Source: Planctomycetaceae bacterium
Lineage (GTDB): Bacteria > Planctomycetota > Planctomycetia > Pirellulales > Pirellulaceae
Assembly (NCBI GenBank): GCA_012729315.1
Contig: JAAYDI010000058.1
Coordinates: 1 to 38,509, forward strand
Reading direction: 5' to 3'
Length of the DNA: 38,509 nt
A program made the position numbers and the translations under genes. Positions within the stretch are counted from its first letter, which is position 1; the number at the start of each line of letters is the position of its first letter. Of the stretch, positions 25,323 to 33,696 are shown one piece after another. The notes under the pieces were generated by a model. The model did not search any database. It was not told the DNA's origin and worked only from the letters and a program-made list of their open reading frames with translations.

Positions 25323-26342
25323 ATGACATCGACGCTCTGGAAACTGGCCCTGCTGATCGTCGGATCCGCGATCGTTTCCGGTGCCTCCGGCCAGGCTGTG
25401 GCCGACGATCCCTGGGTGGTCTTCGCAGGCGGCGACGGCCCGGGTAAAGGCATCCACGTGGTTCTGGTCAGCGGAGATGAGGAGTACCGATCGGAAGAAA
25501 CCCTCACCCAGTTGGGCAAGATTCTGGCCACGCATCACGGGTTCCGCTGCACGGTCCTGTACGCCATCGACGAGGACGGAACCATCAATCCCACGCGGAC
25601 CGACAACATTCCGGGGTTGGAGGCGCTGCAGACGGCTGACTTGATGGTCATCTTCACGCGGTTCCGGAACTTGCCGGACGACCAGATGAAGCAGATCGTC
25701 GATTATATCGAGTCGGGCCGGCCGATCGTGGGCCTGCGGACCGCCACCCACGCATTCAACGCTCCAGACGACGCCACCTACGCGCGGTACTCCTGGCAGA
25801 GCAAGACGTGGGATGGAGGCTTTGGCCGGCAGGTGTTGGGAGAGACGTGGGTCGCGCACCACGGCAACCATGGTGTGGAAAGCACGCGCGGCGTCCTCGC
25901 CCCTGGCAAGCAGGACCATCCGCTGCTGCGCGGCATCCAGGATGGTGACATTTACGGCCCCACCGACGTGTACACCGTCACGATCCCGTTGCCCGGTGAC
26001 AGCCAACCTCTGGTGCTCGGCCAGGTCCTGGAAGGCATGGATCCGCAGGACAAGCCGGTCGCCGGTGCCAAGAACGACCCGATGATGCCCATCGCCTGGA
26101 CCAAGAGCTACACCTCCGCTGCGGGCAAGCAGGCGCGCATCTTCACCACCACCATGGGATCGGGGCAGGACTTCAGCAGCGCCGGCCTGCGCCGGTTGCT
26201 GGTCAACGCGTGCTACTGGGCGGTCGGCCTGGAAGCGCAGATCCCCGCCCAATCGAACGTCGATATCGTGGGCACGTACGATCCCTTGCCCATGGGGTTC
26301 GGCAAACACCGGCCTGGCGTGCGCCCCGCAGATCTGAAGTGA
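25323..26342 (+). CDS. Secreted ThuA-domain protein (second copy)
   Basis: A 339-residue exported protein, longer than the copy at 8579. The signal peptide is KLALLIVGSAIVSGASGQAV with cleavage near AVADD. The ThuA fold shows IHVVLVSGDEEYRSEETLTQ at strand 1, then LQTADLMVIFTRFRNLPDDQ and GRPIVGLRTATHAF. AHHGNHGVESTR is followed by KQDHPLLRGIQDG, and the C terminus has ARIFTTTMGSGQDFSSAGLR and LLVNACYWAVGLE. The EEYRSEE motif and these endings are typical of planctomycetal ThuA-like proteins, whose biochemical role is not established. AGGAAAGGG at 25304-25312 precedes ATG 25323. It follows the Gfo/Idh/MocA gene by 103 bases and converges on the lipase-like gene with 22 bases between stops. 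Confidence 0.88.
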   Translation: MTSTLWKLALLIVGSAIVSGASGQAVADDPWVVFAGGDGPGKGIHVVLVSGDEEYRSEETLTQLGKILATHHGFRCTVLYAIDEDGTINPTRTDNIPGLEALQTADLMVIFTRFRNLPDDQMKQIVDYIESGRPIVGLRTATHAFNAPDDATYARYSWQSKTWDGGFGRQVLGETWVAHHGNHGVESTRGVLAPGKQDHPLLRGIQDGDIYGPTDVYTVTIPLPGDSQPLVLGQVLEGMDPQDKPVAGAKNDPMMPIAWTKSYTSAAGKQARIFTTTMGSGQDFSSAGLRRLLVNACYWAVGLEAQIPAQSNVDIVGTYDPLPMGFGKHRPGVRPADLK

Positions 26343-26364
26343 ACGGCTGGCCGGCCACCTGGAT

Positions 26365-28506
26365 CTACAGTTCCGGGCCCTCCAGCTTCAACAGCATGTG
26401 ATCCGCGTCGGGGCAAAGATCCGTCGTGTCCAGCAGTTCCACGCACGTGTCGGGGCAGGGATCCGTTGTGTCCAGCAGTTCCACGCACGCGTCGGGGACA
26501 GTCTCCGGGGGGCAGGGATCCACGAACTCGAATTCGCTGCACTCGGGAATCTCCGTCTCCGTGCCGTGCTCGTCCGCGCACGGTTCGTCGTTGGCCTCCA
26601 GAATGTGCCGGCGGAGGATGCACAGGATCTCCTCGATCGCCTCGTCGCTCTGGTGCAGACCGCGGTGCGACGTGTGGATCCGTCGTTCGGTCGAGACGAA
26701 CGGGTGTTGCGCGCTGTTGACCGAGACGACACCGTCACCGCAGCCTTCGAGCGGTGACAGGCATCGGGTGCCGATGATGTTGTGCAATTGCACGTGCCCG
26801 CCCGGACAGAGTTCCTGGATCGCCTGCAGCAGGCCGCTGCATCGTTCCATCATGTCAATGCTGGTGGGGATCCGGTCCTTGAATTCCGGACTGAATACGT
26901 CCGGATTCTGTTTGATGAGCAGGTTGTGTTCGATGCGTTCGGCCGTGGAACGGGGAACGCAACACGAGCTGAATCGCCCCACGGCGCGGCTGGCCATCAT
27001 CGCGCCGTTGTGCGGGGCACCGAGGAAGACCACCCGCCGCATGTACGGGACCGGTTCGAAGTAGAACATTTCTTTCAGACGGTCGCGGGATTCCTGCGAC
27101 GCATTGATGTCACTCAACGGCTTGTTGGCGATTGCGTACCAGAGCCGATCGTCACTGTGCGTAACCGTGAGCTTGGTGACCAGTCCGCCCATGCTGTGCC
27201 CGATGGCTGCCATGTTGTACATGGACGGATCCTGCTGCTGCGGGTCATAGTACTTGGCGAAGGCCTGGAGTTCGCGGCGCAGGATTGCCGCCGACTCGAC
27301 AAACGGCCGTCCGGTCGGATACTGATACGGCATCAACTGGAAGCAGTTCCGGAGGTTGGGTCGGGCCCAGATCTCGTTAGCGATATCCGCCCAGATGGCT
27401 GGCGACGAGAGGAAGCCGTGGACAAACACCAGCGGGTACTTCCCCGGCTGGCGTGGTTCCAGCATATACAGCTTCTCCTGACCGGCCGCTTCTGAGCCGG
27501 CCTGCATCAGGACTTCCCAGGAGCCGGACGGAATCGTCTCGAGCATATACTCAAGCGCAGCGGACGTGTCCGTCGCCAGGGCGATCTGTTGCTGGCCAAC
27601 GGTCACGCACGTTGTGCGCAGCGGGTTGTAGAACTCCAGGGGACCGTGCGACGAGTTGGCGCCGATGGGCGGTGCGGTGCCGGCCAGCACGGCGAGACTC
27701 GGACGCAGGATCACCGTCGCGCCAAACGGCGTGACGTCATGCAAGAACCGGTCGGGGTGCTGCGCATCGCGAATCACGACCAGCGGCACACCCAGTCCCG
27801 GCCGGCTGTAGTGCCGCTGGAGTTTGCGCGGAGCGGTGTGGTCGATGACTGCCACGCGGGTGAAGTCGGCCGGCTTCCAGGCAAATCCCCGATGGATGGC
27901 CGGGATGATCAGCGAGCCGACAGCCGTGTTCACCTGCAGTCCCCGGGACGGGTCCAACCTGCCAAACCGCTGGCCGGCGTTCATCAGGCGCGCCAAACCA
28001 TTGTGATAGAGCTGCCAGGCAGTCTCGTATTCCGGGCGTGCCGACGCGCCGCGCGACGTGAGGTAATGCCAGCTGAACGTCACGCACTCGAAATACAGGT
28101 CCACGCAGGTGGCCACATCGGCCTGTTCGGCCTCCACCCCCGCCGACAACGCGTTGCCGGCGAACGTGACCCCCAGACACGGATCCTCCAGCGCCGCCAT
28201 CGCCGCATGCCTCGGCTTGTCCGCCAGCACAATCATGCGTGGCCGACCGACGCGACCGCGATTGAATAACGTGTCACACAACCCTGGCTGACCGGTCGGT
28301 GACGGTGTGGGTGGTGGGATCTCCGGAAGCAACGTGCGATAGTACGCATCGTCGGCCTGTAAGGCAGGAGTCACCAGCCCCCACCACCACATACCGACCA
28401 GGGCGACCAGGCAGGTGCTCAAGCAGACGGCGCCGCGCGTTCGGCCCCTGCTCCCGCACGTGAGCCTGGCTGTGCTGCGCCGACAAGTCGCGTTGCCGTA
28501 TTCCAT
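26365..28506 (-). CDS. Large secreted alpha/beta hydrolase (lipase/PGAP1-like)
   Basis: A 713-residue protein with an N-terminal hydrophobic segment (about residues 28-50) that suggests export or anchoring. The first half (about 50-350) has no recognised domain. The hydrolase domain follows: PLVFVHGFLSSPAIWADIA (oxyanion region), Ser438 in AAIGHSMGGLVTKL, VVFLGAPHNGAMMASRAVG, then Asp591 in GCGDGVVSVNSAQHP and a His cluster (HTSHRGLH, 611-618). This fits a lipase/PGAP1-type triad. The C terminus is acidic, with two tandem 14-residue repeats (CVELLDTTDPCPDT, CVELLDTTDLCPDA). The open frame reaches 28602; ATG 28506 was chosen because GGGAG precedes it and the signal segment follows. Substrate unknown, probably an ester or lipid. 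Confidence 0.85.
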   Translation of the reverse strand: MEYGNATCRRSTARLTCGSRGRTRGAVCLSTCLVALVGMWWWGLVTPALQADDAYYRTLLPEIPPPTPSPTGQPGLCDTLFNRGRVGRPRMIVLADKPRHAAMAALEDPCLGVTFAGNALSAGVEAEQADVATCVDLYFECVTFSWHYLTSRGASARPEYETAWQLYHNGLARLMNAGQRFGRLDPSRGLQVNTAVGSLIIPAIHRGFAWKPADFTRVAVIDHTAPRKLQRHYSRPGLGVPLVVIRDAQHPDRFLHDVTPFGATVILRPSLAVLAGTAPPIGANSSHGPLEFYNPLRTTCVTVGQQQIALATDTSAALEYMLETIPSGSWEVLMQAGSEAAGQEKLYMLEPRQPGKYPLVFVHGFLSSPAIWADIANEIWARPNLRNCFQLMPYQYPTGRPFVESAAILRRELQAFAKYYDPQQQDPSMYNMAAIGHSMGGLVTKLTVTHSDDRLWYAIANKPLSDINASQESRDRLKEMFYFEPVPYMRRVVFLGAPHNGAMMASRAVGRFSSCCVPRSTAERIEHNLLIKQNPDVFSPEFKDRIPTSIDMMERCSGLLQAIQELCPGGHVQLHNIIGTRCLSPLEGCGDGVVSVNSAQHPFVSTERRIHTSHRGLHQSDEAIEEILCILRRHILEANDEPCADEHGTETEIPECSEFEFVDPCPPETVPDACVELLDTTDPCPDTCVELLDTTDLCPDADHMLLKLEGPEL
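26418..26501. repeat. 42-base tandem repeat in the lipase-like gene
   Basis: Two near-identical 42-base units (26418-26459 and 26460-26501) encode the 14-residue repeat C-V-E-L-L-D-T-T-D-x-C-P-D-x. They differ at only a few bases, suggesting recent duplication. A degenerate third unit can be read in the preceding codons (PDACVELLDTT). Confidence 0.75.
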
Positions 28507-28919
28507 CGCCGCGTCGACTCCCTCGCCAATGATCCGCGCACCGGGCGATGTTGCACAAAAGCAACACCACCACACTGGATCATCGGCGCAAAGTTTCTGC
28601 AAATTGCGGTTTCCACAAGCTACAGAACCTCTGCCGCCCCGCCGCCGTCCATCTGGGCGAGCTCTAACGATTGTGCGGCACCCTTCGAGAACGCTGTTTA
28701 AGAGGCCGAACTGTGGCTACAACTCTCTCGCCAGCTGCGAGCAGTCGCACGGAAAGGCCAGCGACCAAGTGATGCTGCCAACCAAGGGGTGATTGTTGAC
28801 AGCAACTGCCACAAACCGATAACACAGCTTCTTGGCATCCCCAAAAAGGGGGCAACCTACAACCGAAGGTTTCTTTCATGCCAGCCGAGCCCGGCAGCAG
28901 CGTGCTCACCATCTGCGGT
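28507..28919. other. Intergenic region without a supportable gene
   Basis: The sequence is somewhat lower in GC than its neighbours. It contains small open frames without ribosome sites or recognisable motifs, and a short CCCC-AAAAA-GGGG hairpin near 28845. I see no RNA gene I can name. Confidence 0.4.
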
Positions 28920-28985
28920 ATGTAACCGCTGCACGGTGAGGAGGTAGGCAGTCCATGCGAATGGGTCCATCCATGGCATGGATTT
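28920..28985 (+). repeat. Dispersed repeat, copy 2 (inverted match to 1-66)
   Basis: This copy differs from the reverse complement of 1-66 at only two of 66 positions. Internal pairing is possible: TCCATGC (28952-28958) with GCATGGA (28976-28982). The sequence on both sides is unrelated to copy 1, so the unit is bounded. It lies in a gap of about 630 bases between the lipase-like gene and the ABC transporter gene. Confidence 0.8.
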
Positions 28986-28998
28986 GTCCACTACAACC

Positions 28999-29020
28999 GG
29001 CTCGGAATGACCGAGCCTTT
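28999..29020 (+). terminator. Hairpin followed by TTT
   Basis: GGCTCGG (28999-29005) pairs perfectly with CCGAGCC (29011-29017) around a 5-base loop, followed by TTT. It lies 14 bases after the dispersed repeat, so it could end a short transcript that includes the repeat. No coding gene upstream on the plus strand needs it. Confidence 0.4.
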
Positions 29021-29141
29021 CACCGTCCCACCGTAGAACGTACCGCGCTCGACGCGCAAGTCCACTCGGTCAACCGCGCAGCAGTCGTCATAGAAACGCG
29101 TCAACTGATCAGTTCTGACCTCCAGATCCATGGGTGCGACA

Positions 29142-30758
29142 CTAGTTGAATTCCACAAACGCGAAGACGAAATGCACGGCCAACACGTATAGTGTGGCCC
29201 ACAGGATCGTGGATGTCACGCCGCGACTGACCGCCCGGGTCGAATCCTTGGGACGGGCCCCGCGCGCGTAGGCGATCAGCGCGATCCCCGCAGCGCAGGC
29301 GGTGGTCTTGGCCAGCAGCCACCAGGTGCCCGCATACAGCCACTGGTCGGGCACCGACAGCTCGCGGTGAAAATGGAGCTGCCAGAACCAGGTCCCCCGC
29401 GCCGGATGCGTCGCCGTGAAGACTACCAGACTGGTCGCGGCAGCCGACGCGTAGCTGACCGCCAGCAGCCATGGCGTGCCCAGCAGGAAGGCATAGAGAA
29501 TCCCGGTGAGCAGATACCGTTTCGGTTCCACCCCCAGCGTCCGCAGCGCGTCCATCTGCCGCCCGTAGCGCTTGCCTCCCACGTCGGACGCCACCGCCGC
29601 TCCACAGCGTGCCGCGATGAGGATCGTCGCGAGGATCGGCACGAGGATGCGATACAGGGCGAAGCCCATGGAGCGCAGCAGGTCTTCGATCACCAGCGGC
29701 TTGGTGTAGTTGGCGCTGGGCAGGAACCGGAAGGTGAAGTACGTCGATACGAACCCGATAATCGCGCCGGCGATGGCAATGTAGAGCCAGGCCGACGGGC
29801 TGGCCACAGCGCGCAGGTAATGCAGGAAGAACCGGGCGCCCCACCACGGGCTCTTCCAGGCGGGAACCAGTCGCCAGATCGACTCGAGGCACGCCTCCAG
29901 CAGCCGGGACGTCGCGCTTAACCCGTTCGCGATCCGCCGACCCGTCTGCGCGACCCAGCGCGGCAGGCGGCCGGTTTCGACCTGCAGCAGTTCATCGGTG
30001 GCCGAGCCGCTGAGGGCCAGCAGCGTGCTGAGATCCCCCCATTCGCTGCGCGGCACCGCGCGCAACGTGCGGGTCCCGGGATCGATCAGGTAGATGGCAT
30101 CCGCGATGCGCGCCAGTGCCTCGTAGTCGTGCGTGACCACAATCGCCGTGCATGGGTGCCTGGCGTGCGTCGCTTCGATCACGCGCGTGACCTCCGCAGC
30201 CGTCGCGCTGTCCAGACCCGACGTCGGTTCATCGTAGAGAATGACGTCCGGGCCGTACGCCAGGGTCCGGGCGATGGCCAGACGCTGCCGCTGCCCGCCG
30301 CTCAACGCATGGGTTGGCACATCGTCGGGCACCCCCAGTTCCTCCAGCAGCCGCGCCGGGTCGAGCAGGCTGTCGCCGTCCGCGCGATGCGGAGAGTGAG
30401 CGCGGGCCAGCCGCACATTCTGGACCGGCGACAGCTCGTCGAACAGGGCATAATCCTGGAAGACGACTCCCACCGAACGCCGCCCGGTCAGGAGGCGCCC
30501 CTGCTGGTCGTACAACCCGATCGTACCGGTGACCTGGAGTCCTTCCTCGCGTTCGTCCAGCAGTCCGGCAATCACCTTCAGGAGCGTCGACTTGCCGACG
30601 CCACTGCGGCCGACGATCAGAGTCACCTGGCCCGCCGCGAACCGGGCGGACGTCTCGTGCAGCAGGATCCGCGCACCGGCCTGCACGGTCAGATCCTGGA
30701 TCACGACGTCCACGGCCGATGAGCGGGAGGTGGTGGCAGGAGCGGGGGTCGGGGTCAT
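29142..30758 (-). CDS. ABC transporter, fused MlaF-like ATPase and MlaE-like permease
   Basis: A 538-residue fusion. Residues about 15-240 form an ABC ATPase: Walker A GRSGVGKST (50-58), Q-loop VVFQDYALF, signature LSGGQ (152-156), Walker B DVILYDEP (171-178) and switch His in VVTHD. Residues about 315-535 form an MlaE-type permease, with the family stretch AARCGAAVASDVGGKRYGRQ followed by MDALRTLGVEPKRYL. MlaF and MlaE are usually separate proteins of the Mla phospholipid-transport system, so the fusion is unusual in my experience. Its start ATG (30756-30758) overlaps the stop of the upstream gene by four bases (ATGA), implying translational coupling. It is the last gene of the operon. A role in lipid movement across the envelope is inferred from the family. 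Confidence 0.9.
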   Translation of the reverse strand: MTPTPAPATTSRSSAVDVVIQDLTVQAGARILLHETSARFAAGQVTLIVGRSGVGKSTLLKVIAGLLDEREEGLQVTGTIGLYDQQGRLLTGRRSVGVVFQDYALFDELSPVQNVRLARAHSPHRADGDSLLDPARLLEELGVPDDVPTHALSGGQRQRLAIARTLAYGPDVILYDEPTSGLDSATAAEVTRVIEATHARHPCTAIVVTHDYEALARIADAIYLIDPGTRTLRAVPRSEWGDLSTLLALSGSATDELLQVETGRLPRWVAQTGRRIANGLSATSRLLEACLESIWRLVPAWKSPWWGARFFLHYLRAVASPSAWLYIAIAGAIIGFVSTYFTFRFLPSANYTKPLVIEDLLRSMGFALYRILVPILATILIAARCGAAVASDVGGKRYGRQMDALRTLGVEPKRYLLTGILYAFLLGTPWLLAVSYASAAATSLVVFTATHPARGTWFWQLHFHRELSVPDQWLYAGTWWLLAKTTACAAGIALIAYARGARPKDSTRAVSRGVTSTILWATLYVLAVHFVFAFVEFN

Positions 30759-32089
30759 GGGCGGATCCCCTGCAGCTGGACTGCAAACGGATTCACCTCC
30801 GGACACCCGCCGGCGTGGACGCGGAGCACCGTGTGGCCGGAGACAGGTTCGAGCTGGCGTGCATCGCGCGGTGTTTCGAGCACCAGCCAGCGGCAGTCCT
30901 TGTCGAGGATCTGGTTGCGCAGGACCTGCGCGAACTCCGGCGCAATCCCCTCCTCGCGTGTCCCGAACAGGATGTCGCCAATACGGCGGACGCTCGGTTC
31001 CGTGTAGTTGGCCGCGAGCTGAACCGCCTGTCGCGCCTCTTCCCCGCTCCAGCGTTCTTCCAGTTTCCGGCGCAGCCGGGGATTGTCGATCAGCACCTCG
31101 CGGAACAGCTCCCAGACCATCGCCCGAAACTCCGGATCGTCGACCACGCGCGACAGGTTGCGGCGGAGCGCGTCGCGCACCAGTTCGTTGTCGGATACCT
31201 CCTCAAAAACCGCACGCTGGACGGCAGCCAGGTCGTTTGCGTGGCTGTTGAGCACGGGGATCCCTTCCTCACTCACGAACCGGTTCCATTCCGCCTGCGT
31301 CAGGTTCTTCTCTGGCAGCGGCGACCGGTCGTAGAGAAACCGCCAGCCGAACCGCCACAGCGAGGCGCGCTCGAATAACTCCTCGCCCACCTGGTTCGCC
31401 AGCGGCTCCGCATGCTTCCGGACGATCGGCCAGATCTGTTCGCGGAGCAGCGGGATCAGTTCGCGGTCCACTACGTCGTCCTGGTAGCGTCCTGCCAGTC
31501 GTTCCAGCGTCTCGCGCCGGCGCGACAGAGCCACCGTCAGGTCCTCCTCCAGCACGTGCAGCGCGTCCAGGAAGCCTCCCACAACGACCGGCCTGAGCGC
31601 CTGCAGGATCTCGGCGTGATACGCCTCGTACGTGGCGGCGATTTCCTGCGCTATCTGCCGCTGGCGCGCCGGCGGCAGCATCGTCTCCAGTACCCAGCCG
31701 AGCGAGGTGGGAGTCGTGTAGTACGTCAGGTACGAGGCGCTGCAGAGGGGCGGTGCATGCGGGTACAGGAGCGCTTCGGCCAATGGGTCGGCTGCCGCCT
31801 CCGCGGCTGTCACATCGGACACCCACATGACGCGGCGGATCTCTCCCACCTGCTCGATCACGTCAGGAGAATCGACACGGTAGATCGGATCCCCTACTTC
31901 CACCGGCCAGTAGTCGTCGAACTGGATGCGCACCACCTGCCGTTCGGCCGACACGAACTGCCACAGGTCGGTCACCACGCGACGCCCTTCCGCCTGCGGC
32001 GCAAACAGGTACCCGTCGAGCCACCACCACAGCGCCCCGCCGGCCGCCAGCCAGATCACCAGGCCAATCGCGATGCGCACACGTCTCAT
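30755..32089 (-). CDS. Membrane-anchored MlaD/MCE-like partner of the ABC transporter
   Basis: A 444-residue protein with one N-terminal transmembrane helix (IAIGLVIWLAAGGALWWWL), then a periplasmic body. Just after the anchor, VVRIQFDDYWPVEVGDPIYR followed by VDSPDVIEQVGEIRRV resembles a degenerate MCE domain, the lipid-binding part of MlaD. The remainder is long and helical with many Glu, Arg and Leu, as in MCE proteins with extended C-terminal helices. It has no other recognisable domain. The assignment rests on this weak similarity plus its place directly before the MlaF-MlaE fusion, with a four-base overlap. It begins 18 bases after the HAD gene's stop. Confidence 0.65.
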   Translation of the reverse strand: MRRVRIAIGLVIWLAAGGALWWWLDGYLFAPQAEGRRVVTDLWQFVSAERQVVRIQFDDYWPVEVGDPIYRVDSPDVIEQVGEIRRVMWVSDVTAAEAAADPLAEALLYPHAPPLCSASYLTYYTTPTSLGWVLETMLPPARQRQIAQEIAATYEAYHAEILQALRPVVVGGFLDALHVLEEDLTVALSRRRETLERLAGRYQDDVVDRELIPLLREQIWPIVRKHAEPLANQVGEELFERASLWRFGWRFLYDRSPLPEKNLTQAEWNRFVSEEGIPVLNSHANDLAAVQRAVFEEVSDNELVRDALRRNLSRVVDDPEFRAMVWELFREVLIDNPRLRRKLEERWSGEEARQAVQLAANYTEPSVRRIGDILFGTREEGIAPEFAQVLRNQILDKDCRWLVLETPRDARQLEPVSGHTVLRVHAGGCPEVNPFAVQLQGIRP

Positions 32090-32107
32090 GCTGTCTCTGT
32101 ACAGTCT

Positions 32108-32794
32108 CTAGTCCACCCCCAGCCGCTGCAGGATGGTACTGCGGATGTCCTCCGGCACCAGTTCGCTCATGTGCTGCACGATCCGGCCGGCGTGCGCGAA
32201 CAGGCCGCGGTCTCGACCCGGCGCTACGTAGGCAATGCTGAACATGCCGGCCCGGTTGGCGGCCTCCACCCCCACAACGGCATCCTCCACGACGGCACAT
32301 GCGGAACAGGGCACTTGCAGGCGCTGGGCACACGTCTGAAAGACCTCGGGATCCGGCTTCCCGCGCTGCACGTCCACCCCCGTCACCACCACGTCAAACA
32401 GGTCTCGCACCTGCAGCTGGTCGATGGTCAGCAACACGTTGGGAGGCGGTCCGGACGAGCCGGCGGCCAGGCCGAACCCGGCCTGCTTGAGCGACACGAT
32501 CAACTGCCGCACACCCGGGATTGGCCGGAAGTCGGCAAGCAACATCTCGCGAAACAGTTCTTCCTTGCGATCGTCCAGATCCGCAATCTCAGCGGTTGAC
32601 AGCTGGCGTCCCGGCCACAATTCCCGGATGATCTCCCGGGAGGTACGGCCAAAGGTGGCCCGGAACTCATCCTCGGTCAAGCGATGGCAGCCACGTTCGT
32701 CCGCCAATGCCAGCCAGCTGTGAAAATGAGCCGTATAGGAGTCGACGAGCACACCATCGACATCGAAAATCACGGTAGGGCGTGGGGAAATCAT
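32108..32794 (-). CDS. HAD-superfamily hydrolase (beta-phosphoglucomutase/phosphatase-like)
   Basis: A 228-residue cytoplasmic HAD subfamily IA enzyme. Motif I is FDVDGVLVDS (nucleophile Asp11, Asp13), motif II is the Ser of AAGSSGPPP, motif III is the Lys of KPDPEVF, and motif IV is VVEDAVVGVEAANRAGM. An alpha-helical cap lies between motif I and motif II (FRATFGRTSREIIRELW). Such enzymes dephosphorylate or isomerise small phosphates; the substrate cannot be told. The gene lies between a 65-aa Cys-rich protein and the MlaD-like gene with gaps of only 18 bases on each side, so it is part of the operon. Confidence 0.9.
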   Translation of the reverse strand: MISPRPTVIFDVDGVLVDSYTAHFHSWLALADERGCHRLTEDEFRATFGRTSREIIRELWPGRQLSTAEIADLDDRKEELFREMLLADFRPIPGVRQLIVSLKQAGFGLAAGSSGPPPNVLLTIDQLQVRDLFDVVVTGVDVQRGKPDPEVFQTCAQRLQVPCSACAVVEDAVVGVEAANRAGMFSIAYVAPGRDRGLFAHAGRIVQHMSELVPEDIRSTILQRLGVD

Positions 32795-32812
32795 CGTCGG
32801 CCGGCAACTCTC

Positions 32813-33010
32813 TCACTTCTCGGGCTGTGACTGGCAGGTAGTGTCATCCCCTTGATTTCCTTCGTCGGGGAGTTCGTCCATGAGGGTCGACGGACAGACT
32901 TCCTTTTCGCCGCACTCACGACAGATGATATGAATCAGATCTCCTCCGCCCAGTTTGAGATCGTAGGTCTGACACAGCTCATACAGTTTTCGCAGGTGTA
33001 CACAGGTCAT
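32813..33010 (-). CDS. Small Cys-containing protein of unknown function
   Basis: A 65-residue soluble protein. It begins MTCVHLRKLYELCQTYDLKL and includes IHIICRECGEKEVCPS, where Cys-x2-Cys and a further Cys could bind zinc. The C terminus is acidic and polar. It is the first gene of the minus-strand operon leading to the HAD, MlaD-like and MlaFE genes, with a GGGAG ribosome site before ATG 33010 and a TAGAAT sequence near 33102-33097 as a possible -10 box. Small proteins of this look recur in Planctomycetota as I remember them, but no function is known to me. Confidence 0.7.
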   Translation of the reverse strand: MTCVHLRKLYELCQTYDLKLGGGDLIHIICRECGEKEVCPSTLMDELPDEGNQGDDTTCQSQPEK

Positions 33011-33225
33011 TGCGGCTCTCCCGTTGCGGCGCAGTTTTCGCGGGACGTGTCGCGACCAGTACCGGTCGTGGATCAGCGACTCACTTCGGACGACTCATTC
33101 TATCGGCTGCGGCCGCGACGAAACAGCCTGCTGGGCTGGCTGCGGCCGCAGCGAGCAGCTGTGGAGTGGCCCCACCTGCTCTGCCCAGGACCGCTGGCCG
33201 CTCGATGCCCCGCCACAGCGGCCGC

Positions 33226-33696
33226 TTACCGTTTGGTCGCTGCGCTCGTCTCGCGAGAGGCCTGGCGCAGCGTGGCCGACAGCTTCTCGCGCAGCTGCTT
33301 CGGGCTCTGATAGCCCGTGATGGACTCCATGACAGTCCCGTTGGGCTGGATGACCACCACCGTGGGAAAGAGTCGCAGACGGAGACGTTTCACCAGTTCC
33401 GGCCTGTCCTTCGCATTCAACGTCACCGGGACGAATTCTTTCTCCAGATCCTGCTGGACCCCCTTGTCCCGGAGCGTCGTCAGTTTCATCCGCTGGCAGT
33501 GGACACAGCCGTCCATGGTGACAAACAACAGCAGCGGACGTTGTTTCTCGCGAGCACTGTTCCAGGCAGCTTCCAAGTCACCGGTCCACTTCAGATCTCG
33601 GTTCGTCTGGGCCGGTTCGTTGGCAACGAGCGAGACCGTCGATGCGAGAACGATCAACACGATTGAAACTGCTCGCCAGCGCGGTGTACTTGGCAC
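33226..33696 (-). CDS. Exported thioredoxin-like protein
   Basis: A 156-residue protein with a signal peptide (RAVSIVLIVLASTVSLVA). The thioredoxin-like fold shows the strand RPLLLFVTMDGCVHCQRM with the redox pair C64-V-H-C67, then FVPVTLNAKD, LRLFPTVVVIQPNG with the cis-Pro motif FPT, and a C-terminal helix KQLREKLSATLRQ. The CVHC active site and lone-domain layout suggest a periplasmic thiol oxidoreductase of the DUF255/thioredoxin-7 type, perhaps serving cytochrome c maturation or disulfide repair. That role is inference. The start is GTG 33696 behind GGACAGGA. It is separated from the 65-aa gene by about 215 bases, so it may have its own promoter. Confidence 0.85.
   Translation of the reverse strand: MPSTPRWRAVSIVLIVLASTVSLVANEPAQTNRDLKWTGDLEAAWNSAREKQRPLLLFVTMDGCVHCQRMKLTTLRDKGVQQDLEKEFVPVTLNAKDRPELVKRLRLRLFPTVVVIQPNGTVMESITGYQSPKQLREKLSATLRQASRETSAATKR

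Noticed and set aside
23729-25531. Minus-strand open frame of 600 codons
   Set aside because: It is a shadow of the Gfo/Idh/MocA gene, which has clear motifs and a Tat signal on the plus strand.
28800-28920. Possible tRNA or small RNA gene
   Set aside because: Short stems occur but no cloverleaf or T-loop sequence can be assembled.
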